DNA of 64,000 nt from Batkoa obscura (taxonomy: Eukaryota > Entomophthoromycota > Entomophthoromycetes > Entomophthorales > Batkoaceae): positions 62,001 to 126,000 of the forward strand of contig JASVEC010000057.1 in assembly GCA_030770535.1 (NCBI GenBank). Direction: 5' to 3'. A program made the position numbers and the translations under genes. Shown here piece after piece: positions 1-11,490 of this stretch (position 1 is its first letter; every line of letters starts with the position of its first letter). The notes below the pieces were generated by a model. It made no database searches and had not been told where the DNA came from. It saw only the letters and a program-made list of their open reading frames with translations.

Positions 1-98
1 TTCTATTGAAAAGTTTAACTAATAGAGGAAAAGGGTAAACTCCATTTGTGGAACTAAACTTAATAAATGTTAAAATATATGTAGTTTAAAATTATCAG

Positions 99-1265
99 AT
101 ATATACAATAAAGATATTCGTAATTCTGGGTTGTTCTTTTCGAACTTTATTTTGTCTTGGAATACTTTATCTAGAGTCCTTCCCTTTTATATAAAAGATA
201 AGAAATATGCAAATTTTTTATCTGGTATTATAATTGATTTTATTTGGTTTTGTAATAACTTCATAATATAGGCTTTCTATCTGGAGCTTTTGTTTTATGG
301 GAAAGGAAGGATCGTAGAATAAGTTTTTCGCACCAATTGAGCATGAGGTAACGAAACAGGAACTTAAATATGATAAACTAAGTAATTATATAGGGCTGCT
401 CAAAGCATATATCACAGTTTATATTCGAAAAATTTATTAAGAATACCTTATGGTGATGTGATCTTATTTACATTTTCAACTGCTCAAATTTTATATTCTT
501 ACGTAATGCAGTTTGAGACTTTAGATCCTTCTATTTACAAGTTTATGATAAGACACGCTTTGATTCCTCACTCAATACTACAAATTAATAGAAAAATTGT
601 AAGAGGTCAAAAAATCGACGTTGACCATTTAACTGATTTGGTTGAAGGAATGAATGTAACGGCAGAAAATTTAGATATTTTAAAGAATTTAGACGATAGT
701 CCTATTACATTGCCTTGTAAAGCGTATCATCCTAACATTACATCATGTAATTATACCTTGTTAAATCGTTTAATTTTGGTTTTTAAGATGATTTCTCCCA
801 TTTATGCTGGCCTTACATTTCTTCCTGCTATTTTTTTACGTTTTAACAATTTTAAAAGAAGGTACTATATTTTCGGTTTTTACTACTTTTTCTTATGACA
901 ATTTTAGCCCTTCAGAGATATTAAAGAGATGCTTTTATGGAACTATCCGTTCAAGCGCATTTTTAGCTATATTAGTTTCAACATATCAATTTATGATATG
1001 TAATGCACATGCTTTACAAACTAAATATAACATAAAAGATAACAAGTACATATATTACTTTGCGGGTATCATATCTGGATTAGCAAGCGTATTAGTTGAA
1101 AAGCCAAGCCGAAGAGCAGAATTGGCTCTATATACTACACCTAAAGCTTTGGATTCCTTTTACCATATACTTTACAAAAAAGACTGGATTTTCTACATTC
1201 CTCATTTTGAATCTTTTCTTTTTATGATAGCATCTGGTATAACTATGGTATTGATTTTTTTATAA
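99..1265 (+). CDS. TMEM135-like membrane protein, 3' part of gene
   Basis: Predicted exons are 99-224, 272-347, 394-861 and 908-1265; the introns (47, 46 and 46 nt) have GT..AG ends and preserve frame. The joined protein reads like fungal TMEM135-family proteins: a FLSGAFVLWE glycine-rich helix, then IPYGDVILF, QILYSYVMQFETL, a Cys/Pro segment (LPCKAYHPN), IRSSAFLA, a second ISGLASVLVEKPSRR repeat and RAELALYTTPKALDSFY. TMEM135 relatives are multi-pass organelle membrane proteins linked to peroxisome and mitochondrial lipid handling; here that role is family knowledge only. The two halves each carry the G/A-rich helix followed by the Arg-rich and Leu-Tyr segment, a Tim17-like internal duplication. 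The open frames at 458-898 and 804-1265 overlap in different phases, but the 46-nt intron at 862-907 joins them exactly, so there is no frameshift. The N-terminus is missing: the first exon seems to begin at an acceptor near 98, with upstream exons at or beyond the window edge. Confidence 0.68.
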
Positions 1266-2075
1266 TTTTTTATATGGAACTTATACTTTATTTTAGATGT
1301 ACTTCAAAAAGGAACCAGAAACTATTTCCCCATTATTAAAATGGCTTTTAATCCGCTTTATTGGTAAAAACACAAAATAGATGGAATATTTGATTGATTT
1401 TTGTTTATTTATTCCTTTTGGTATTTCTCACTTTTGCCTTTGCAGTGTACTGAATAACTTGTTTTTTTATATTTTTTTGCCATTAAAATACCTTTTACTT
1501 AGAGTAATAAAATAGCTCTCCTTAAGTTATTTTACACAAGTAAATAAAAAATATAGTTTTTTGACTTCATCACTTTTTTTATTTTTCGAGCACTATTTGA
1601 GTGGAAAGACCATTAGTAAAATTCTTAAACGAAAAAATACATTCCCATATTATGGTTTTTAAATAAGCTTTAAAACATAATGTTTTTTGTAATTAGGAAC
1701 TAAAAGTTTTTATAATGGTTTTAAATAAAAATAATAAATTGACTATATATAAATACAACAAGTTAATTATACATAAATATAGTAAGTTAATTACACATAA
1801 ATATAATATAATTCTAATTTTAATTTTAATAATACCTCGTCTTTATAAGCAATTTAAGTAGTTTCCATAGTGTAAAAATTAGTCAATAAATCAACTGGCT
1901 AATATTTTATAATATATTTATTTTTTATAAAGTTTACAAAGTTTTTTAACATTTATAAATAAGTATAATTTAAAAGACAAGTAAATATAAAATCAAATAT
2001 TACTTTAAAAAACTTGACATTTGATTTTTTAGATATTAAAAATTTAATTATTTTGAATAGTTAATATTAGATTAT
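1266..2075. other. Intergenic, one MITE
   Basis: AT-rich spacer between the TMEM135-like gene and a solo LTR. Apart from the MITE at 1551-1650 I see no coding or structured signal. Confidence 0.5.
1551..1650 (-). mobile_element. MITE copy 1
   Basis: Shares the TTCAT..TTTTT..GCGCT-like core and the AAATTCTTAAAC segment. The left terminus is decayed (ATATAGTT) and the right is TTCCCATAT. Strand for all MITE entries is relative to the intact transposon at 53855-56317. Confidence 0.75.
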
Positions 2076-2535
2076 TGGGAAATATCGCTTTGTCAGCTCT
2101 ATGATTGACTATAACATAACAATCACTTAAGTTGTGTTCTCAAAGTCAGAGACAGTCAATCACATGCTCTTATTTTGATTTACTATGGGAATTATCTGTC
2201 ATGTAACTCCGAAGGATATTATCTTCCGGTTTTGATATTCATATTTGTTGGAGTATAAAAGATATTTCAGTGCATAGTAACTCAAGGCTTTTTAATTGAA
2301 CTATTCCTTGATATCGTGGCTTTAATAAAGCCACTAAATTTTTATTATAGTGTTTTACGTAGATTTCACAGTAGTATTGTCTATTATATTTGCTTTACAT
2401 AGTCTGTAGCCTATTGTGTGGTATTCTTTATAATCCAAGTCTATCTTAGTCACATAAACTAAGACTTTTCGACTTACACTAGTCAATGAAGCAAGAACTG
2501 ATTTTGAATCCAACCACTAACCATCATATTTCACA
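2076..2535 (+). mobile_element. Solo LTR copy A
   Basis: A 460 bp segment homologous along its length to 18780-19346 and 61823-62285. Consensus ends are TGTGAAAT..ATTTCACA, a TG..CA inverted terminus typical of LTR retrotransposons. Inside are a TATA-like GTATAAAAG near the middle and an AATAAA signal downstream, fitting U3-R-U5 order. No internal retroelement coding region is adjacent, so it is a solo LTR. It is well diverged from its relatives and looks old. Superfamily (Ty1- or Ty3-like) cannot be told from the LTR alone. Confidence 0.65.
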
Positions 2536-2765
2536 CTTGTTAGTTTTTATTTCCTGTTTCCTTTAAAGCACTAATTTTACACATTGCTTGATTAAGTTTA
2601 TTAATAATAAACTTTAATGATGTTTTTTTATTCTATTTTATTATAAAATTCCATAACCTCTAGGTTATTATAAATAGCTACTGAAGTTAATATAATGGGT
2701 TATAATATTTATATAATGTGCTTTTCTTATACTAAAATTTTAATAAAAAATAAAGTCAAATAATC

Positions 2766-2870
2766 ATATGGAGATATATTTTTGTGTTTAAGAATTTTAC
2801 CAATAATTTTTCCACTCAAATAGTGCTTAAAGATATAAAAAGTAATGAAGTCAAAAAAACACTCCCATAT
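2766..2870 (+). mobile_element. MITE copy 2, beside tRNA-Lys
   Basis: Begins ATATGGAGAT and ends CTCCCATAT, with the core AAGAATTTTACC..GTGCTTAAA. It lies 21 bp from the 3' end of the tRNA gene, just beyond its terminator run. Confidence 0.85.
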
Positions 2871-2883
2871 TGTGTTTAAAGTT

Positions 2884-2890
2884 AAAAGAA
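2884..2890 (-). terminator. Pol III terminator of tRNA-Lys
   Basis: The minus strand reads TTCTTTT directly after the tRNA 3' end, the expected oligo-T stop for RNA polymerase III. Confidence 0.6.
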
Positions 2891-2891
2891 A

Positions 2892-2963
2892 GCCTGATAT
2901 GGGGCTCGAACCCATGACCCTGAGATTAAAAGTCTCATGCTCTACCGACTGAGCTAATCAGGC
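2892..2963 (-). tRNA. tRNA-Lys(UUU)
   Basis: Reading the minus strand: acceptor stem GCCTGAT pairs perfectly with ATCAGGC; D arm GCTC..GAGC; anticodon stem TGAGA/TCTCA around loop CTTTTAA (anticodon TTT); variable loop; and T arm ATGGG-TTCGAGC-CCCAT. A-box and B-box (GGTTCGAGCCC) promoters are intact and there is no intron. The genomic base at the discriminator position is T, followed by TCTTTT, a Pol III termination run. CCA is not encoded, as expected in a eukaryote. Lys isotype follows directly from the anticodon. Confidence 0.95.
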
Positions 2964-3225
2964 GAATTAATTGGTTTCTAAATTCACAAATAATATATAT
3001 ACTTCCTTTTTTTTAAAATGATGCTCCAATTTAGTATCATTTTTAATAAGTTAGATAATAAAGCTTCTAAATAATAACAATTTTTAAAAGTAGAGCTTTG
3101 CACAAAATAATATAGTTAATTCCTAGTCTTAATTAAGCCGAAATTTCAAAACTTGAATAATATTCAATATATCTACTAAAAAAATTATATAATTTTCAAA
3201 TCTAAAGTTAAGTATAGCTAGAAAC

Positions 3226-3330
3226 ATACGAGGATGTTTTTTGATTTCACCACCTTTTTGATTTTTTAAGCGCTATTCGAGCAGAAAAATTGTTAGTAAA
3301 ACCGTCAAGCAAAAAAATACATCCCCATAT
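3226..3330 (-). mobile_element. MITE copy 3
   Basis: Left end ATACGAGGATG, right end CATCCCCATAT, core TTTTTTAAGCGCTATTCGAG. It abuts the 5' side of the degenerate LTR fragment at 3333. Confidence 0.85.
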
Positions 3331-3332
3331 CT

Positions 3333-3491
3333 TTTATTTTATTTGTTTTATATAGTTTATAGCTTATAGCTTATTGAATATTGTTATTTATATTTCAAAT
3401 CTATTTTAATTATATAAACTATGGCTTATTAGCTTATAGCCAGCTAATTAAGCTAAAAAAACTTTTAATTCTATTAAATACTGGATTTCAT
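3333..3491 (+). mobile_element. Degenerate 3' LTR fragment, copy D
   Basis: This stretch aligns loosely with the last third of the three solo LTRs (the ATTTGTTTTA..TAG, CAAATCTATTTTAAT and ATATAAACTA segments and the terminal GGATTTCA). Truncated and old; the call rests on eye alignment only. Confidence 0.42.
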
Positions 3492-4760
3492 AAAATTATA
3501 GACTAGCTAACAATTAACATAATTAAGTTTAAAATTTTAGATTTTTATTAAAAAACTATATGTTTTTTTATAAAACGTACAATTTAATAAAAATAATATT
3601 AAAATGAATGAAATATAAATGAAACAGAATGTTTTTTATTTTGAAATTATATTTTTGTAAAAACGAAAAACTTACATAAGATCTAGATTTTAAAAACAAA
3701 CTGATTCAAACTTCAAAATTAACTAACAATAGTTATCTCAATCCTAAGCGTTTTCATTGGCCAATTTAAATTTTTGGTAAGTATTTTTAATCTAAATAGC
3801 TATATTATTACTATTTAGATACTCTTTAAACATTCAGTTACTTGTACCTTCAAAGTTTAATTGTATGTCGTACTTGGTAAAGTCGCATAGATGATTATTG
3901 GGGAAACGTGATTATTTTATCGGAATTAAAAAGATGGGGCATGCTATTTTTATAATACTATTTAACTTTGCTATAAATTACATAAAAAGCCAAATATTGG
4001 TATAATAATTTGATAATATTCATTGCTTTAAGAATTTGTTATAAACGTGTTAGATTCAAATGTCTACATAATTTAAAAGGAACATTAATTTAGGAATTAT
4101 AATCAAAGTACTATATATTAATACTTAGTTGAGTTTATTTATAAAAGCTTTCCTGGAATAAAAACAAAAAACAAAAAAATAATTATAAAGGATTTTGACT
4201 TTTAACATTTCCCAAAGACCAAATTTGCTATATTTTTGACCTAATATTATAGTAGTCAACTCAATTTTATTTAAACATTCTTAAAATAGAAATAGGAAAA
4301 CAATAAATTAACTCAACAAATTAACTTTTAGTAATTCTAAGAATAATATAATTAAACACAATCAATTTTAGTGACCATATTGAGTTGATGTAAAATGATA
4401 TATCTAGTTTACGTATGTTTGGTAATCAAGTTATATTTATAAACCAGTATAAATATAAGCATCAATTCTATCTTAAATAAATATTTGATATTTAAACTCT
4501 TTTATAAAATCAGCTAAACTTTCACATTGATAAGAACAAGCTATAAAACAGCTATTAATTACAATTACTAAAACAAGTGGAAATTCAAATTATTCTACAA
4601 ATAAAGAAAGAACAAATAATTTATTTAATGTTACCAGGATTTAGTAAAATAAAAAAGGAACATGGTATAAAATAAATACATACTATAACTAAACTTTTCA
4701 ACAATCGGTTTTTTTGTTTTTTTACTTTTTTAAATTGTCTTGATAAACAGGGATTGAGGG
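3492..4760. other. Intergenic upstream of receptor gene
   Basis: AT-rich, no supported gene. It presumably holds the promoter of the receptor at 4761, but I see no distinctive motif. Confidence 0.4.
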
Positions 4761-5642
4761 ATGTATATTAAAGTCGATAAAATTATAGCTAGTATTTTTG
4801 CTATACTGCTGGGATTAAGTGGGGCCTTAATTTTATATTTAGTTACTAGAATTAAAAATCGAAGCCGAGATATTATCTATATTATATTGTTATGTATAGC
4901 TGATATGTTACCACTACTTGTGCTTATTATTTATTCAATAATGTATTTGGTTAATAAAGATGATCCAGATAATAACTTAATAGCGGTGCAGATCCTCGGA
5001 ACATTAGAAATGATTTGGCCTTTTCTAACTACTATATTATCTTCTTCGTTAGCTATTGTAAGATTAACCGTCACTTTGAATATAAAACATCCAAAATATT
5101 TAATATTAATCCCAATTGCTTGCTTTTTGATTTATACTTCTTCTTATATCACCCTTGCGGTAAAAACGGAAATTAGACTATCTCCTTATGGATTTTTAGC
5201 TCATGCTTATCCTAATATTTCTAGTCTATCAACTTTTGCTTTTTATTGCTTGCCTTTCTGTTTAATTATTGGTGCTATATTAATTAATTATTGTTACATT
5301 AAAATTTTGTATATCACTAGAGGAAGTAGGGATTTTAATCATTTCGCAACGTTCGATTCTCAGCTTAACAAAAGAGCTACTTTATTCAATCAAACCAATA
5401 CCTCATTTAGACTTTGGAGTATTATTTTTATCCATACCATAACTGTATTTCCTGCAGCCATTATATTTATCATAGATGGTTATTATACAGCTAATGAACC
5501 AACCACTTATTCTTCAGCTATAGTTTTAGGTTATTTCAAAGTCCTTTTAATTGTTACAGCTTCCCTATCAAATTCTTTATTTGTCTTGTTCAATCATCCC
5601 CTTATCTTCACTCAACTCAAAACTTTATGTAATATTGATTAA
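4761..5642 (+). CDS. Seven-helix receptor, rhodopsin (family A)-like
   Basis: A 293-residue protein with seven hydrophobic segments: about 8-32, 38-62, 75-105, 113-135, 155-180, 213-235 and 250-275. Helix 2 carries LLCIADMLPL, matching the LxxAD pattern of family A receptors. Helix 3 ends SLAIVRLTVT, where the Arg of the DRY region is kept but the acidic residue is not. Helix 7 is SNSLFVLFNHPLIF, a variant of the NPxxY region, followed by a very short tail. There is no clear signal peptide, the N-terminus is short, and the third inner loop (about 183-212) is basic and Asn/Thr-rich. The likely role is a plasma-membrane G-protein-coupled receptor of unknown ligand. Large family A-like sets are known in Conidiobolus but are unusual in Dikarya. 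The start is the first ATG after an in-frame stop; an upstream exon cannot be excluded. Confidence 0.65.
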   Translation: MYIKVDKIIASIFAILLGLSGALILYLVTRIKNRSRDIIYIILLCIADMLPLLVLIIYSIMYLVNKDDPDNNLIAVQILGTLEMIWPFLTTILSSSLAIVRLTVTLNIKHPKYLILIPIACFLIYTSSYITLAVKTEIRLSPYGFLAHAYPNISSLSTFAFYCLPFCLIIGAILINYCYIKILYITRGSRDFNHFATFDSQLNKRATLFNQTNTSFRLWSIIFIHTITVFPAAIIFIIDGYYTANEPTTYSSAIVLGYFKVLLIVTASLSNSLFVLFNHPLIFTQLKTLCNID

Positions 5643-6100
5643 TTTTTTTGACTAATAAATAAAAACTTCTACGAAAGCTTATCTCGTTTAGAACAAGTAG
5701 GCTTTTTCATATTTTTTATTAACAAGCGTTCGTGCAATAGTTATGAATTGATTACATTTCCTAGTGTAGGATCAATACTTGATTTTATGTTTATTCAGCT
5801 TAAAATTATAGTAGAGGAGTTATATTGTAATATAATAATCAAAAGAAAATCATCTCTAATATATGAATCATACTTTTACTGGTATACAGAAGATGCAATG
5901 CAAGGTTTTCAAAGGCATCTAGATTCTTAAAACTTAGTATCAGTTTTATGTATTACTGAGTGGTTCTTTATTTATCATTTATTAGTTGAATTTATTAATG
6001 TAATTTAAATTATTTCCTATTTTGGCTAACTATTTTAGCCCAAGGCCCATAAGTCAATTTATTTCAGTTAAATGAAAATATTAATATTAAATCTATCAAT
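5643..6100. other. Intergenic after receptor
   Basis: A short open frame at 5748-5930 has no family resemblance and looks accidental. Nothing else is supported. Confidence 0.4.
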
Positions 6101-6209
6101 AAATGGGGATGTATTTTTGTGTTTAAGAATTTTGCTGATATCTTTTCCACTCAAATAGCGCTTAAAAGATGGAAAAAGTAATGAAGCCAGAAAAAAAACA
6201 CCCCCAAAT
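6101..6209 (+). mobile_element. MITE copy 4, AAAT target
   Basis: Flanking direct repeat AAAT at 6101-6104 and 6206-6209. Termini GGGGATGTA and ACACCCCC, with core CAAATAGCGCTTAAAA. Confidence 0.88.
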
Positions 6210-9033
6210 ATTAGCCTAGTTATTAATAGTTTGAATTACTTTTGAGCAAATCTTGAATGATATTTTGATTTAATAAACATCACCTTAGGGATGACTATTT
6301 GAAAAGACTTTAACATTAAATGTTTTTAACAAAAGGATTATTTTGGGTTATTTACGCACGTTAGCAAGTTTAACAAAATAACATTATGGAATGGTTTTCA
6401 TACTGCAGTGTTAATTTAAGTATATTAATATATTTGGTGATGGAATTAAGAACCAACTTTTCTTTTTTGTCAGCATCACTGAGTAAAGTGTAGTTTGGGT
6501 GTTAAAGTACAAAATAGTTTGTACTAGATTAGGCTGTATTTATTATGCACATAAAATACAATACTTGTTAGAAAAGACAACGGAAAAAGGAGTATACGCA
6601 CTTTCTTAAGATTAATATAAACATAAAACAAGCTTATGCTTTGTAAATATATATGCAAGGTAAAGTTTAAATTTGTTTAATTATATATCCATCAAATTAA
6701 AAGAGTTCAACATTTCAATGAGTTTGTGACAATACTTTATTAATTAATCATCTCTCTTATTTCTTATTCAATTTTGCCACGAAAGTATTGTTTAGATGTA
6801 TTGTTATAAATCTTATTAACGTGGTTAAGATATAAAACTCATACATCTTATATATATTTGTATTGGTTACCTTGTATACCAGCAATAATTAGGAATAAAT
6901 TAATAGAAATACATAGCTATAAGCTTAATCACTCTTTATTTGACATTTAATATGATAAAGCATAAGCTTAGATAATATAAATTTAACTTCTAAAGCAAAC
7001 ATTTTTTGATTTTCGATTTAGTAATTGTGTGTGTATGTTGTTTGGTTTTGTGTATGGATGCACCATTAAATAAGGTGGCTTTTTGTAGTAATTTTTGGAC
7101 AAAATGAGTCACAACCAAAAAAGTATCAATTTGATTAAAAAAACAGTTAAACTTAACTTTTGAAAGTAAAATTTCAAACAGTTCTTGATTTGAAATGCTT
7201 TAGTAAATATCACTTAGGAGCATCAAAAATTGTATTTTATCAAGATTTTTATTTTTCATATTATATAAATTTATTATTAACGCTTTTATGGCATAAGAAA
7301 TAAGTTCTTGATGAAAAGGTTTTTGAAAAACTGTCCTACTCAACTATACTTCTTGACCGTTTAAGAGTCTGCTTATTTTTTTGAGTTTTTACCTATGTTA
7401 AAGGTGGATAAATAATCAACAAAAAATAACGCTCCCGTACAATCGATTGTTTTATCCTGCTTTATAGCACTTTCTATCTATACAATCAGAAACTAAACGG
7501 TTTAATTTGACTATAAATTAAGAGTATTTTGATTGCAACATGTCTTGTCAGATTAGATTGTTTAAATGGTAGGATTGTTTTTTAAGAGTATTCTTTTAAA
7601 AACTAAACAAGAGATTATTAAAAGAATTGTTCATACATTTTTAGTAAAACGTATATATATTTTACAATTTATGTATTGTAAGAAATATTCAATCTTTTTG
7701 AAAGCTATTTTATATTTATCCCAAGTAATCCAAACTATTATAAAGTGCAGTATCCTCCTTTAATTTTATTATTATATATACTAATTTTATTTTCTTTTTA
7801 TTGCTTTATAGTATATATTAACTACTAGGCTAATTTATAGATTAGAGTAACTAACCTAATCCCAATTACTCAATACAAATTAATGAATGCCTTACAAGTC
7901 TAATATATAGGCTTTTGGGCCATGGATTATATTGTATAGAGTTAATTAAAAAAGACATTCATTTAAATAATTTGTATTTTATTAAAGGCAATAATCAAAT
8001 AAATAACTTATACATGAGTATTTATAAAATTTTATTACTGATTTGTAATTGAATTATCAGATTTCTTTTAGAATAGTTAAAATAGGTGTTATTTTATTCT
8101 TGCTTTATTCTTGTAAGCTTTAATTTTTAATCAGTTGATTAGGCAGCTAACAATCGCTTAAATGAACTTGAAATTGTATGGAGCTAAAGCAAGAATATAG
8201 AAACATGTTGAAGAAATACAAAAGTACCCTATAATTTATTAAAACTGAACAGCATGGATAATGTTATTGCATTAAGGGTAAATTCTTTTTTATATAGTCA
8301 ATTAAAATTCACTTGTTTTATATAACCAAAATCAAAAACTAATTGTCTATAATTGTTTATAATTGTTCATTTTACTACTAAACCTTGTTTAATTAAAATA
8401 GTAAGATATGATAATTAGTATCTTAAACTATTTGTATCACTAATGCTACAATCGGATAAAAGAATCTAACCATAGCTTTTAGCTAATGGCTGTTATCTTA
8501 TAAATTATTTTGGTCAAAAAATTGCTTTTAATAAACTTAAAATAATAATCCAATCATTATTTTGTATGACTCAGATGAAATAAATCAAAATTATTTTTAT
8601 AAGGCTAATTATCAGATTGATATCAATCAATAAAAGATGAAGATAAAACATTTGAGCATTTTAATTAGATAAACAACTTTAATTGTGATTAGTAAAGAAT
8701 ACTGCCAATAGTTGAGTCTTAATTTAGAAACTCAAACTAATCAGATAATTTCATGGCTTAAACCATCTGATAGGATTGAATTCTAAAATCATCAGATAAT
8801 TTTATCCACAGCATCAGATAATTGTGAATAAATTTAACATTTATATTGGATTAGTTATTTTAATTTTTCACCTTTGGTTGGTAAGCGAAACTTCAAACAA
8901 AATTAATATGACATGATTGGCTATACTTGTGATGAAATTTATCAAAGTTTCCATTTTGAAGAAAGTTACTTGTTTAACTTCAAAATCTTTTTTACTTCAT
9001 TCTAGTACCTATACTATAGATAGAGCTTAATTT
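6210..9033. other. Long AT-rich intergenic region before GATA gene
   Basis: About 2.8 kb without a supported gene. Small open frames (for example 7566-7763) show no recognisable family. The last few hundred bases contain several TCAGATAA/TCTGAT words that could be GATA sites relevant to autoregulation of the gene at 9034; that is speculation. Confidence 0.4.
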
Positions 9034-10986
9034 ATGGCACCTGTTTTGAAAGTTAAATACCAGAAATCTTTTGCTATCTTTAGTAGTGGTTTAGACTCGT
9101 TAGAATTATGTCATTTTAGTCAGCTTTTTCATCAAGTTAAAGATGAGTTGGATTGTAGTTATCGATTAGAGAATGCTTCACTTCGGCTGTTTCATATTAG
9201 AAATAAAGTAATGTCAACTCAACAATATAAGCATGATGGCATTAAAAAATTTCAAGTTATATCACTCAATGCTACTAAGAATTTAGAAAACAATAAAATT
9301 AAAATCAAAGCCCCAATATATAAAAATAAAATCCAAAGGCTTAATGCTAATGACTCAAATGGTATTCGACCTCTCCCTTTAAATATCAACATAAATGAGT
9401 ATCAGGGTTCACCTACAATAGATTCAGTTATTAACCCAATTATAAAGGATTTGGTAACACATCAAAGCATAAATCCAGTTATTCCAGAACAACCTCTGGC
9501 TAATACAAAAAATACCTTTAGTGAAGAACAAATTTCCACTTCTTTTATGCCTACTCAATCAAATATGAACATGAATAATAGCACCATGAATTTCGACTTT
9601 ACAAATAATCAACAATTACTTCAACAAGCGTTATCAGCAATTTCACAAAACAATTTAAATAATAATTTATTAAATTCAGTAAATAATTTATCAACAATGT
9701 TTACTCCAGATTATAATAATCAACAAATCTTAATGAATTCTTTATTACTTCAAAGTTTGAACCAGCTGCCAAATCCTTCTTCATTTAATCCACAACCTTT
9801 TAATTCAAGTAGCTGCGCCAACCCTAATCAAGATATTAATTCAATGTTTAACTTGGATAGTATGTCTCTACCTTTGAATGAAATAGATCAAAATACAGCA
9901 AACAAAGTACAAAATGATTCAAATACTACTAACAATGGCGAATCCAATACTGCTTTAAACGATATTACACCGAAAAAATCAGCTATTAAAGAAAAGAAAA
10001 CCATCAATAGCTTAATGGTCAAAAAAGAGAATAAGAAGGAGAAGCGAAAAGCACAGCAGCGTTCAGAATCTGCTAATAAATCTAAAGTTGCAGAAACAGA
10101 AACCTTTTCTGGGTCAGAAGGTGAAAAAGATCGTTGTTGCTTTAATTGTCACGCTACCAGCACGCCTTTATGGAGGCGAACTCCAGATAATCAAAGGCTG
10201 TGTAATGCCTGTGGCCTGTATTATAAACTCCATCAGAAGCATCGTCCAATAGATTTAAAGAAAGCTAAAGATTCCAAGAAGCCAGCATACAAACCAAGGG
10301 CCTTAGTATGTTCCCACTGTAAAACTAAGAAAGCAGCTTTATGGCGTCGGGATATCGATAGTGGTGAGCCAGTTTGCAATCCGTGTGGGTTATTTAAAAA
10401 GATGAATAATCGTCCAAGGCCTCCTCACCTTTACTCTAATGTGATTAAAAAGAGGGTTCGAAATCCTAGTCCATTTCATATGTCTAAAGGTTCTTCTATG
10501 AATCCTAAATCTAGAAAGAGTACTGAAGATTTAGACTCATCAAACGATAGTGAAGGCGAGTTAAAGCAGGAAAGTCCAATTTCGGAGCAAACTATAAATA
10601 CAAAGGAAAAAGCATTCCAAAAACAAAGCGCTCGACATAACACACCGAGTACGCCTATAACTAGAGACCTAGATAAAACTCAATTTACAAATCCATTGCT
10701 GCAATCAGATGTAAGCCAGACCAACCTCCCTATAATTAATCAAAACAATGTTATAGTAATGAATAATGGAGGTAACGTTTTAGATATGATTGGAGAAAAT
10801 TATTATCCAGGTATGGATCCTGGATTATTAAATCTTCCATTCAACCAAGTATTTGTGCCCATTTTAAATAACAATAATTATTACCCTCCAATGGAAAGTA
10901 GCAGTAACACATTTAATAGTACTAATCCATCTAATTCGGAGCCTGACAACATGAATCTATTTCCAAATTATTTTATGTTTCAATAA
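9034..10986 (+). CDS. Two-finger GATA transcription factor, AreA-like N-terminus
   Basis: A 650-residue single-exon protein. Residues about 28-55 ([20 protein letters not shown]) resemble the short AreA N-terminal domain (DUF1752; consensus W..Y..AK..L....RLENL). An Asn/Gln-rich low-complexity stretch follows (about 150-310), then a basic segment. Finger 1 is CFNC-17-CNAC (residues 369-393; [16 protein letters not shown]). Finger 2 is CSHC-18-CNPC (residues 426-451; [15 protein letters not shown]), followed by [10 protein letters not shown], which recalls the basic tail of nitrogen-type GATA factors. The C-terminal 200 residues are Asn/Ser-rich. Likely role: nuclear, WGATAR-binding regulator. 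Nitrogen control is suggested by the N-terminal motif, while two fingers are otherwise typical of siderophore (iron) repressors. The Cys-rich inter-finger region of those iron regulators is absent. Confidence 0.85.
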   Translation: MAPVLKVKYQKSFAIFSSGLDSLELCHFSQLFHQVKDELDCSYRLENASLRLFHIRNKVMSTQQYKHDGIKKFQVISLNATKNLENNKIKIKAPIYKNKIQRLNANDSNGIRPLPLNININEYQGSPTIDSVINPIIKDLVTHQSINPVIPEQPLANTKNTFSEEQISTSFMPTQSNMNMNNSTMNFDFTNNQQLLQQALSAISQNNLNNNLLNSVNNLSTMFTPDYNNQQILMNSLLLQSLNQLPNPSSFNPQPFNSSSCANPNQDINSMFNLDSMSLPLNEIDQNTANKVQNDSNTTNNGESNTALNDITPKKSAIKEKKTINSLMVKKENKKEKRKAQQRSESANKSKVAETETFSGSEGEKDRCCFNCHATSTPLWRRTPDNQRLCNACGLYYKLHQKHRPIDLKKAKDSKKPAYKPRALVCSHCKTKKAALWRRDIDSGEPVCNPCGLFKKMNNRPRPPHLYSNVIKKRVRNPSPFHMSKGSSMNPKSRKSTEDLDSSNDSEGELKQESPISEQTINTKEKAFQKQSARHNTPSTPITRDLDKTQFTNPLLQSDVSQTNLPIINQNNVIVMNNGGNVLDMIGENYYPGMDPGLLNLPFNQVFVPILNNNNYYPPMESSSNTFNSTNPSNSEPDNMNLFPNYFMFQ

Positions 10987-11490
10987 GCTATTGTATGTGT
11001 TATATAGAATATATTTCTCTCTCTAAAAGTTGATTATATTGATTGTATTCTCTTCCTCAAAAGATATTGTAGCGCTTTTATGTATAACCTTTATATTACA
11101 TATAATTAATCACCCGCAGTAAATAAACTATTCTTTTCTAATTATTATTCTTTATTAATATTAATTTATGTTTTAAATTGGATGAAGCAAAACAATGACC
11201 ATACTATTTTATTTTGCTGATAAACAACTGACATTTTAACTTTTACAGTTTGGCTAATATCCGATCATATTTAAGATAGGATGATGCATTATAAAATAAA
11301 TGCATTTAAAGCTCAACTATAAAGGTATAAATTAAACGAAACTAATTCAAATCATTAAATGTAATTTGAATCTTTAGCTAAAATAAAAAATCTAACTGGT
11401 TTATTAGGAATAGTACTAAAAAAAATAAAAGGAAAAACAATAAAGTAATTTAAATGAGACATCTTATTTATAATAAACTCCCTTTTATAG
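10987..11490. other. Intergenic after GATA gene
   Basis: AT-rich. Upstream exons of the gene tail at 11491 could lie here, but stops interrupt every frame I followed. Confidence 0.35.

Noticed and set aside
804-898. Apparent frameshift in the TMEM135-like gene
   Set aside because: A 46-nt GT..AG intron at 862-907 joins the two frames with correct phase and restores conserved sequence.
2727-2915. Small minus-strand open frame over the MITE and tRNA
   Set aside because: It runs through a MITE and into the tRNA gene; similar frames in other copies reflect the stop-free MITE strand.
7319-7436. Possible very old MITE ending near AACGCTCCCGTAC
   Set aside because: Only a few words match; the core and left terminus are not recognisable.
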